Shown here in pieces: positions 17,075 to 24,200 of a stretch of DNA of 64,000 bases. Position 1 is the first letter of the stretch; each line of letters opens with the position of its first letter. The position numbers and the translations under genes are program-made. Source of the DNA: Clostridium sporogenes (lineage in GTDB: Bacteria; Bacillota; Clostridia; Clostridiales; Clostridiaceae). The stretch spans positions 372,001 to 436,000 of the forward strand of contig NZ_CP011663.1 in the NCBI RefSeq assembly GCF_001020205.1. The letters run 5' to 3'. The notes under the pieces were generated by a model. It was given only the letters and a program-made list of their open reading frames with translations, had not been told where the DNA came from and did not search any database.

Positions 17075-18928
17075 ATGAGCGAAATTAATCAAAGCAGAGA
17101 AAAAAATATTTATAGTATAACTTGTATAGTAAAATTAGTATCTTTACTTTTTTCTTCTATAATATTATATAATTATCTTTCTCAAAACAATTGTGCTAAT
17201 AAAAACAGTTATTACAATACTGCCTTTGCAATATTATTATCTTTAATAATGACTGCAATATATTTGATTTGGTCTTTTTTTACTGTAAAAACTAGAATGT
17301 TTAAAAATATATTGTTTATACAAAGAATAGAAAATATATTTTTTATTTTAATTTTTACAATCTTGGTTATAATGTCAGGAAAGTATAATAGTCAATACAA
17401 GTATTTATTTTTATTTATTATAATTACAACTACTATCCAAAGAGGGCTAAAATCTGGTATGTTTATTTCAATAATATCATCTGTTATAATTTTAACTATA
17501 GATTTATCTATGGCTAATTATAATTGCATAAATACTTATTTTGAAAATGATTTAATTCTTTCGGGAGTATTCATTTTAACAGCCATATCTCTAGGATATT
17601 ATGTTAAATTAGGTAATGAGAGCATAAAACAAAAAAATATCCAATTAGAAAACTTAAACAAGAAATTAAATGAAAAAGATAGTCAAAGAAAGTATATAGA
17701 GGAGTTACTTTTTAAAAACGATACTTGCTATAATTTACTTATAGAAAATGCAAGGGATGCTATTATAATACATAGAAAAGATAAGATTGTTTTTGCCAAT
17801 GAAAGTGCATCAGAATTATTAATTTGTGATAATAATGCTGAACTTCAAAATATAAATATAAATAAATTTATAGTACAAGAAGAACAGAAAAAGATAAAAA
17901 ATAAATTAGAATTGGTTTACAAAAATAAAACTGATATGATATGTGTTGAGCAAATTATACAAAATAATAAAAGAGAAAAGATAAATGTTGAAAGCATATG
18001 TACTTATATTATATATAATAATAAGCCTGCTATATTATCTATACTAAGAGATATTACTTCGCAAAAACAGGTAGAAAAACTTCAAAAGGATGTAGAAAAA
18101 AATATAGAACTACTAAATGAAAGCAGAGAATACAATAAATTAATAACTGATTTTTTAGCCAATATATCACATGAATTAAAAACACCTTTAAATGTAATAT
18201 TTACAGCAGTGCAAATATTGGATTTATATAAAAAAGATGGCAACTCCTATGATAAAAAGGAGCAATATATAAAAGTTATAAAACAAAACTGTTATAGACT
18301 TATGCGGTTAATTAATAATTTACTGGATACAACTAAATTAGATTCAGGATATTTAAAACTTAATTTAGTAAATTGTAATATAGTAAATTTAATAGAAGAG
18401 ATTACTTTATCTGTTGTATATTATGCAGAAAGTAAAGATATAAATATTATATTTGATACAGATGTTGAAGAAAAGATTATGGCTGTAGATCCAGATAAGA
18501 TAGAAAGAATAATATTAAATTTATTGTCTAATGCTATAAAATTTACAGGTAGTGGTGGAAATATATATGTAAATATAAAAGATTGTAAAGATAGCATTAC
18601 CATATCCGTAAAAGATACAGGCATAGGTATACCGCAAGATAAAATAGAAAATATATTTGAAAGGTTTGTTCAAGTAGATAAAACTTTAAGAAGAAACAAG
18701 GAAGGCAGTGGTATAGGCCTATATTTAGTTAAGTCCTTTGTAAATATGCATGAAGGTACTATAGATATACAAAGTGTAATAGGTAAAGGTAGCGAATTTA
18801 TAATAAACATACCAGTTAAATTGGTAAAAGAAGAATCAGAAAGTGAAAATAGTATATTATATACACCAAGTAAAGAATATGTAGATATGGAATTTGCAGA
18901 TATTTATTCAGAGTTTTCATCTAAGTAG
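17075..18928 (+). CDS. Orphan sensor histidine kinase of agr-island cassette 3
   Basis: 617 aa from the ATG at 17075. That start is preferred over 17054 because it gives a length and N-terminus (MSEINQSREKN) matching the related proteins and has GTGAGTGTGAGG upstream. The order is the shared membrane domain (about 15-180), coiled linker, PAS (about 215-340), HisKA (NISHELKTPLN) and HATPase_c (NLLSNAIKFT, DTGIGIP, GSGIGLYLVK). The C-terminal tail carries MEFADI. Its catalytic half is very close to the cassette 2 kinase, with long runs identical, so the two arose by a fairly recent duplication. No receiver protein is adjacent. Confidence 0.88.
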   Translation: MSEINQSREKNIYSITCIVKLVSLLFSSIILYNYLSQNNCANKNSYYNTAFAILLSLIMTAIYLIWSFFTVKTRMFKNILFIQRIENIFFILIFTILVIMSGKYNSQYKYLFLFIIITTTIQRGLKSGMFISIISSVIILTIDLSMANYNCINTYFENDLILSGVFILTAISLGYYVKLGNESIKQKNIQLENLNKKLNEKDSQRKYIEELLFKNDTCYNLLIENARDAIIIHRKDKIVFANESASELLICDNNAELQNININKFIVQEEQKKIKNKLELVYKNKTDMICVEQIIQNNKREKINVESICTYIIYNNKPAILSILRDITSQKQVEKLQKDVEKNIELLNESREYNKLITDFLANISHELKTPLNVIFTAVQILDLYKKDGNSYDKKEQYIKVIKQNCYRLMRLINNLLDTTKLDSGYLKLNLVNCNIVNLIEEITLSVVYYAESKDINIIFDTDVEEKIMAVDPDKIERIILNLLSNAIKFTGSGGNIYVNIKDCKDSITISVKDTGIGIPQDKIENIFERFVQVDKTLRRNKEGSGIGLYLVKSFVNMHEGTIDIQSVIGKGSEFIINIPVKLVKEESESENSILYTPSKEYVDMEFADIYSEFSSK

Positions 18929-19045
18929 AATAGTTTTATATCTATAATTTTATTTGGCTGCATATAAATTTTTTTAAAATAATTAAACTTTTATTAAGAT
19001 GAATTTTATGTACACCTTAGTGTTTTTAATATAAATAATCACCTT

Positions 19046-19090
19046 AAATAAGCTGTATTTATTAAAAAATATAATATAGCTTATTTTTGA
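19046..19090 (+). terminator. Terminator of agr-island cassette 3
   Basis: AAATAAGCT pairs with AGCTTATTT, with an A-T-rich extension, and TTTTT follows the right arm. Confidence 0.6.
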
Positions 19091-19160
19091 TTTATTAAAA
19101 ATCTTTTAACACAAAATAATATAAAAGTGTTATAATATTTTGCATAAGTGAGGTGAAAAT

Positions 19161-20027
19161 ATGAGTGGTATAGCTGGTAAAGGTTGTGAGGTTTTAGTAC
19201 CTTTTAATGAGAGAATACCTCTTAAAGATATAGAAAGAAGTATTATTAAAAAATATAGAAAACCTATATGGAATAAATTTATTAAAGCTATTAAAGAGTA
19301 TAATCTTGTAGAAGACGGTGATAAAATAGCAGTGGCAGTTTCTGGAGGCAAAGATAGTATTTTAATGGCAAAATTATTTCAAGAGTTAAAAAAACATGGA
19401 CAAATAAATTTCGAAATAGAGTTTATTTCAATGAATCCAGGTTATCATGAAGATATAAGGAAATTATTAATAGATAACTGTGATTATTTAAATATACCTA
19501 TTCATTTGTTTGATTCTGATATTTTTAAAGTTATAGATGATATAGCTAAGGAGTACCCTTGTTATATGTGCGCTAGAATGAGAAGAGGAGCTCTTTATTC
19601 TAAAGCTCAAGAATTAGGATGCAACAAATTAGCTTTAGGTCATCATTTTAATGATGTTATAGAAACTATTTTATTAAATGTACTTTATGCGGGAAATTTT
19701 AAGACCATGTTACCTAAATTCAAATCTACAAATTTTGAAGCATTAGAATTAATAAGACCATTGTACTATGTAGAAGAAGAATATATACAAAAGTTCATAC
19801 AAAATAGTGGAATTTGGCCTCTAAACTGTGCCTGTATGGTGGCAGCAGGTAAAATAGGTAATAAAAGGCATGAAATAAAAGATTTAATTAAAGAATTAAA
19901 GAAAAACTTTAAGGACGTAGATAAATCTATATTTATGTCATCTAAAAATGTTAATATGGAGGCTATATTAGGATGGCAAAAGAATAAAGAAAAATATTCT
20001 TACTTAGATTTTTATGATGAAGATTAA
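19161..20027 (+). CDS. TtcA/TilS-like PP-loop tRNA-thiolation family protein
   Basis: 288-aa ATP pyrophosphatase of the TtcA group. The PP-loop SGGKDS is at 61-66 and CYMCARMRRG near residue 135 supplies cysteines for an iron-sulfur cluster or sulfur transfer. GHHFNDVIETILLN follows and a third cysteine pair is in NCACM near 222-226. Family members 2-thiolate cytidine 32 of tRNA; this clostridial subgroup has an extra N-terminal extension and an uncertain substrate. A shared convergent terminator follows. Confidence 0.8.
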   Translation: MSGIAGKGCEVLVPFNERIPLKDIERSIIKKYRKPIWNKFIKAIKEYNLVEDGDKIAVAVSGGKDSILMAKLFQELKKHGQINFEIEFISMNPGYHEDIRKLLIDNCDYLNIPIHLFDSDIFKVIDDIAKEYPCYMCARMRRGALYSKAQELGCNKLALGHHFNDVIETILLNVLYAGNFKTMLPKFKSTNFEALELIRPLYYVEEEYIQKFIQNSGIWPLNCACMVAAGKIGNKRHEIKDLIKELKKNFKDVDKSIFMSSKNVNMEAILGWQKNKEKYSYLDFYDED

Positions 20028-20056
20028 TATTTATAAATAATAGATAAATAATTTAA

Positions 20057-20112
20057 AAAAGATTTCCAAATATATGTAAATATAAATTTACTTTAATATT
20101 TGGAAATCTTTT
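20057..20112. terminator. Bidirectional terminator between convergent genes
   Basis: AAAAGATTTCCAAATAT and ATATTTGGAAATCTTTT form a 17-bp perfect stem with A-run and T-run flanks, serving the plus-strand thiolase-like gene and the minus-strand regulator. Confidence 0.8.
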
Positions 20113-20152
20113 ATCTATAAATAGCACATGAATATCAATTATGTAATTATTT

Positions 20153-20698
20153 TTAAAAAATTACAGGACATACTACTGTCAATATTTTAGAATCTGTTTT
20201 AAGAGGATTAGAAAGTATATGTGGTATAGTAGAAGGAAAATGAATGGAATCACCTTCGTTTACAAAATATTCTTCCCCATCTATATTAGCTATAATAGCT
20301 CCTTCTAATACATATATAAACTCTTCTCCTGGATGGCTAAACTTATGTCCATGCTGTTTTTCAGCAGGTATTACGACTAATATAGACTCCATATTTCTTT
20401 CAGAAAAATTACCACTTAATCTTATGAACTTAGAACTAGAGCCTTCAAGTTCAAAAACTTCTCTTTCTTGTTTTTTTACTAAATATTTATGAAGTTCTGG
20501 ACTTTTGAAAAAATAGGTTATAGGTACATTTAATGCATCTGCAATTTTTTTTAAAGAAGTAATTGCAAGAGAAGAGGAATTATTTTCTACTTGTGATAAA
20601 AAACTTATAGACAAACCTGTCTTTTCACCAAGATCTTTTAAAGTTAAATTTTTTTCTTTTCTTAGATTTCTAATTTTTTCAGCAATTTCATTGATCAT
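20153..20698 (-). CDS. XRE-family regulator with cupin domain
   Basis: 181-aa transcription factor. Residues 5-58 are a helix-turn-helix (LRKEKNLTLKDLGEKTG, then SQVENNSSSLA) and 105-178 a cupin sensor domain with HPGEEFIYVLEG and VNEGDSIHFPSTIPH, so a small ligand is likely. The ATG at 20698 has GGAGG six bases upstream; a longer upstream frame lacks an SD. It is divergent from the amino acid permease. Such regulators commonly control an adjacent transporter or catabolic gene, and the paired palindromes in the shared gap support this. Confidence 0.85.
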   Translation of the reverse strand: MINEIAEKIRNLRKEKNLTLKDLGEKTGLSISFLSQVENNSSSLAITSLKKIADALNVPITYFFKSPELHKYLVKKQEREVFELEGSSSKFIRLSGNFSERNMESILVVIPAEKQHGHKFSHPGEEFIYVLEGAIIANIDGEEYFVNEGDSIHFPSTIPHILSNPLKTDSKILTVVCPVIF

Positions 20699-20901
20699 TT
20701 TGACCTCCAATATATATATTAGCAAAATCCAGAAAAATCTTACTTTTCTTTCAATAATAATAGCATAATAACCTTGGTAATTCAAGATTATTATCCTATT
20801 ATTAGAAAAGAATATAATAAATATTAAAAAAATATATACAATAATATAGTGTTATATCAATAATCCAAAATTATTAATATAAACAAAAAAACAACAAATT
20901 T

Positions 20902-20932
20902 ATTACAGTAAACAATAAAAAATTACTGTAAT
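20902..20932. promoter_or_regulatory. Paired palindromic operators, TTAC-N-GTAA
   Basis: TTACAGTAA (20903-20911) and TTACTGTAA (20923-20931) are each palindromic and lie about 20 bp apart, two helical turns. They sit between the XRE-cupin gene and the permease gene and are probable binding sites for that regulator. Confidence 0.5.
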
Positions 20933-21055
20933 ATCAAAAAAATATATATACATTAAGAAAAAATTATGGTATTATCAAAATATACTGAAAATATTTAAAA
21001 ATTTTTAATTTGAATATTTAACGAAACTAAAGAATTGACGTATGGAGGGATAGAC

Positions 21056-22456
21056 ATGAAAAAGAAAATAGGTCTATGGGACTTAGTTTTCATGAATGTA
21101 TCAGCGCTTTTTGGAATTAGATGGATAGCAAAATCTACAGCATCTAGTTTTGGGCTAGGTCTTGGTGCTATACCAGCCTGGGTATTATTTGCATTTATAT
21201 TTTTCTTACCAAGTGCGCTTATTTGTGCAGAACTTGCAGCCACTTATCCAAGAGATGGAGGTCTTTATGAATGGGTAAAAGAAGCTTATGGAGAAAAATG
21301 GGGCTTTATGGTATCTTGGTTAAACTGGACAGCTAAATTATTTTGGTATTCATCATTTTTAACATTTTTAATAGTAAACGTTTCTTATGTATTAGGGAAA
21401 CCAGAGCTTGCAGGAAATAAAATGTTTGTACTTATATGTTCATTAGTTATATTTTGGATACTTTCATTAATTAGTACCAAAGGTATGGCTTTCGCTAAAA
21501 TATTTACTAATGTAGGAGCATTAGGTTCAACTGTGCCAGCAGTTCTTTTAATAGTAATGGCTCTTATATCTGTATTAATTTTTGGACATAAACCAGCATC
21601 AACTTATACTGTGGCTACATTAACACCAAAATTAAATATGGATTCTTTAGCAGCAATTTCATCAGTTATGTTCGGTCTTGCAGGGGCAGAAACAGCTGCA
21701 AATTTTGTTACAGAAATAGACAATCCTAAAAAAACTTTCCCAAAGGCAATTTTAATATCAGCAGCTATAGTTGGAGGACTTTATGTATTAGGTTCAATTG
21801 CTATAACTATGATACTTCCAACAGATAAGATAACTGCATCTGAGGGTATATTAGCAGCTTTAGCAACAGTTGCAGCTAATTTAGGAATAGGACCATGGTT
21901 TATAAGAATAGTAGCTTTAGGTATTTCTTTATCAGTGCTTGGAGCCATAATACTTTATATAGCATCACCAATAAAGATGTTATTTGGTAGTGTTAAAAAA
22001 GGGATATTTACAGAGAAATTTACAAAAGTTAATGAACACAATATACCTGTACAAGCAGTTATATTACAAGCGATTATAGTAAGTATAATATTATTAACTA
22101 CTACATTATTACCATCTGTTGATGCAATATATAATGTACTTATTACAATGACAGCATTAACATCATTATTTCCATATGTTTTATTATTCCGTTCATATAT
22201 AAAATTAAGAAAAGATAGACCAAATGAAGTAAGACCATACGAAATGTCTAAAAATAACGGAAAAGCTATAGCTATAGCTAATATGGTACTTATAATATCA
22301 ATAATAGGAATAGTTTTATCAGCAGCGCCAGTTATGCCAACTCTAGGAAAAAATATAGTATATGAATTAGAAATGATAGGTGGAGCAGTTTTAGTTATAG
22401 GTATAGGATTATGGAAATGGAATAATTTTGTTAAAAAAACAGGATTTAGAGAATAG
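21056..22456 (+). CDS. APC-family amino acid permease
   Basis: 466-aa transporter with about 12 helices. The N-terminus DLVFMNVSALFGIRWIAKST, then SALICAELAATYPRDGGLYEW, are typical of amino acid/polyamine/organocation transporters, closest in feel to the glutamate/GABA antiporter branch. FVTEIDNPKKTFPKA near 220-235 is a family landmark. The ATG at 21056 has TGGAGGG upstream; the TTG at 21035 does not. The neighbouring M24 peptidase suggests a shared role in peptide or amino acid use. The specific substrate cannot be read from sequence. Confidence 0.87.
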   Translation: MKKKIGLWDLVFMNVSALFGIRWIAKSTASSFGLGLGAIPAWVLFAFIFFLPSALICAELAATYPRDGGLYEWVKEAYGEKWGFMVSWLNWTAKLFWYSSFLTFLIVNVSYVLGKPELAGNKMFVLICSLVIFWILSLISTKGMAFAKIFTNVGALGSTVPAVLLIVMALISVLIFGHKPASTYTVATLTPKLNMDSLAAISSVMFGLAGAETAANFVTEIDNPKKTFPKAILISAAIVGGLYVLGSIAITMILPTDKITASEGILAALATVAANLGIGPWFIRIVALGISLSVLGAIILYIASPIKMLFGSVKKGIFTEKFTKVNEHNIPVQAVILQAIIVSIILLTTTLLPSVDAIYNVLITMTALTSLFPYVLLFRSYIKLRKDRPNEVRPYEMSKNNGKAIAIANMVLIISIIGIVLSAAPVMPTLGKNIVYELEMIGGAVLVIGIGLWKWNNFVKKTGFRE

Positions 22457-22483
22457 AAATATAGAAATATAGATATAAAGATT

Positions 22484-22511
22484 AAGAGGCTATCTAAAAG
22501 ATAGTCTTTTT
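22484..22511 (+). terminator. Terminator after permease gene
   Basis: AAGAGGCTATCT pairs with AGATAGTCTTTT (two G-T wobbles) around an AAA loop, followed by TT. Confidence 0.6.
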
Positions 22512-22590
22512 AATAAATAAATATTGATTTAACTTCTCTTTTATACATAGAGAATTAAAAAAATAAATATAATTATAGGAGTGGATTTTT

Positions 22591-23673
22591 ATGAACCAAG
22601 AAAGACTTAATAAAGTTTTAGAGGGAATGAAAGAAAGAGAAATTCCTCAAATGTTGATTTCAGATGCACCAGCTATATTTTATTTAACAGGAAAATGGAT
22701 CCATACAGGAGAAAGATTAATAGCTCTTTACCTTAATGAAAATGGAAACCATAAATTATTCATAAATGAATTATTCCCAGTAACTGAAGACTTAGGAGTA
22801 GAAAAAGTTTGGTTTAATGATAACCAAGATGGAGTAGAATTAATTTCTAAATATGTTGAAAAAGATAAAGTAATGGGTGTAGATAAGAATTGGCCAGCAC
22901 GTTTTTTATTAAGACTTATGGAATTAGAAGGCGGAAGCAAATTTGTTAATGGTTCAATAATAATAGATAGAGCAAGAATGTTCAAAGATGAAAAAGAAAA
23001 AGAATTAATGAGGGCTTCATCAAAAGCAAATGATATTGCTATGGGAAAATTATATGATTTAATTAAAGAAAATCAAGATTTATCAGAAAAAGAAGTTGGC
23101 GAAAGACTTGCCAAAATTTATAGTGATTTAGGTGCAGAAGGATTCTCATTTGATCCAATAGTAGGGTATGGAGCAAATGCAGCAGATCCACATCATGAAA
23201 ATGATGCCTCTAAACTTAAAGAAGGAGATTGCATAGTTTTAGATATAGGTTGTGTAAAAGATTCTTATTGTTCAGATATGACTAGAGCTTTCTTCTATAA
23301 AAGTGTTCCAGAACATTCAAAAGAAGTTTATGATACAGTAGTAGCTGCTAATATGGCAGGTATAGCTGCTGTTAAACCAGGAGTAAGATTCTGTGATATA
23401 GATAAAGCTGCTAGGGATGTTATAGAAAAAGCTGGATATGGAGAATACTTTACTCATAGAACAGGACACTCAATTGGTATAGAAGATCATGACTTAGGAG
23501 ACGTTTCAGCAGTTAATACTGAAGAAATAAAACCAGGAATGATATTCTCAATAGAACCAGGTATATACTTACCAGGTGAAGTTGGTATTAGAATAGAAGA
23601 CTTAGTTTTAGTAACAGAAGATGGTTGTGAAGTTTTAAATAAATATAGTAAAGAGTTAACTATAATAGAATAA
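22591..23673 (+). CDS. M24-family aminopeptidase P / Xaa-Pro dipeptidase
   Basis: 360-aa cytosolic dimetal peptidase that cleaves bonds next to proline. The N-terminal third is the creatinase-like domain (SDAPAIFYLTGKW). The pita-bread catalytic domain shows the metal ligands in LDIGCVKDSYCSDMTRAFF, HRTGHSIGIEDHD and FSIEPGIYLPGEVGIRIED. GTAGGAGTGG precedes the ATG. It follows the permease by 134 bp across a modest terminator, a layout suited to proline-peptide use. Confidence 0.88.
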   Translation: MNQERLNKVLEGMKEREIPQMLISDAPAIFYLTGKWIHTGERLIALYLNENGNHKLFINELFPVTEDLGVEKVWFNDNQDGVELISKYVEKDKVMGVDKNWPARFLLRLMELEGGSKFVNGSIIIDRARMFKDEKEKELMRASSKANDIAMGKLYDLIKENQDLSEKEVGERLAKIYSDLGAEGFSFDPIVGYGANAADPHHENDASKLKEGDCIVLDIGCVKDSYCSDMTRAFFYKSVPEHSKEVYDTVVAANMAGIAAVKPGVRFCDIDKAARDVIEKAGYGEYFTHRTGHSIGIEDHDLGDVSAVNTEEIKPGMIFSIEPGIYLPGEVGIRIEDLVLVTEDGCEVLNKYSKELTIIE

Positions 23674-23687
23674 ATTTTTTATATAAG

Positions 23688-23777
23688 TATCCTATAAACA
23701 TAATTCGTGGCTTCAGAGGGAGTTTTTACTCCTACTTTGAAGAAGATGAGAGTATTATATTGGGTAGTTATGGGATA
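23688..23777 (+). ncRNA. Candidate structured RNA between peptidase and adhE
   Basis: TATCCTATAA (23688-23697) pairs with TTATGGGATA (23768-23777) to close a domain. Inside, CTTCA (23711) pairs with TGAAG (23738), enclosing GGGAGT-TTTT-ACTCCT. The sequence is clearly less AT-rich than its surroundings. It resembles no riboswitch class I can name. A strong terminator follows 16 nt later, so it may be an sRNA or a 3' UTR element of the peptidase transcript. Confidence 0.45.
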
Positions 23778-23793
23778 AACAGCACCCTTTAGT

Positions 23794-23854
23794 AAAAAAA
23801 ATAACTGTGTAAAAAGTATATTATAAAATATATTTTTTCATAGTTATTTTTTTT
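23794..23854 (+). terminator. Terminator after candidate structured RNA
   Basis: AAAAAAATAACTGTG pairs with CATAGTTATTTTTTT (one wobble) around a 30-nt loop, ending in a long T-tract. Confidence 0.65.
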
Positions 23855-24033
23855 ATTCATAAATATTATTTTAAATATAATAAATTTAATTTTAACATTA
23901 ATATGAAAAGTTTTACCATCTTCTATAAGTGATAGTAATTTACAAGAAAATTATCTATATTAAATTAACAATTTTATAAATTTATTATAGGATAAAAATA
24001 AAATGAAAAAAAGAAAAGGTTAACATCAAAAAC

Positions 24034-24051
24034 ATGATAAATATTTAACAA
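24034..24051. promoter_or_regulatory. Rex operator 1 upstream of adhE
   Basis: ATGATAAATATTTAACAA matches the Rex consensus TTGTTAA-N4-TTAACAA in 12 of 14 fixed positions. It ends seven bases before the -35 box. Confidence 0.65.
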
Positions 24052-24057
24052 ATAGTA

Positions 24058-24086
24058 TTGACTTAAGATTAATAAAGTATTATCAT
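24058..24086 (+). promoter_or_regulatory. SigA promoter of adhE
   Basis: TTGACT (24058-24063), a 17-bp spacer and TATCAT (24081-24086). The predicted start is near 24093, giving a leader of about 108 nt. Confidence 0.75.
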
Positions 24087-24090
24087 GTAA

Positions 24091-24108
24091 TTGTTAAATA
24101 AATAACAA
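24091..24108. promoter_or_regulatory. Rex operator 2 over the adhE transcription start
   Basis: TTGTTAAATAAATAACAA matches TTGTTAA-N4-TTAACAA in 13 of 14 positions. It overlaps the predicted +1, so Rex binding should block initiation until NADH rises. Confidence 0.78.
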
Positions 24109-24200
24109 GTGAGGAATTCTAAGGTATTACTAATGTTAATACTTTTATATTTTAAATAAGTTTGTTAAAATATAAACTATTATTAAAAGAGGTGTTATTA

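Noticed and set aside
23688..23777. Structured RNA compared by eye with purine, lysine, SAM, TPP, cobalamin, cyclic di-GMP, THF and glycine riboswitches
   Set aside because: None of their conserved core sequences is present.
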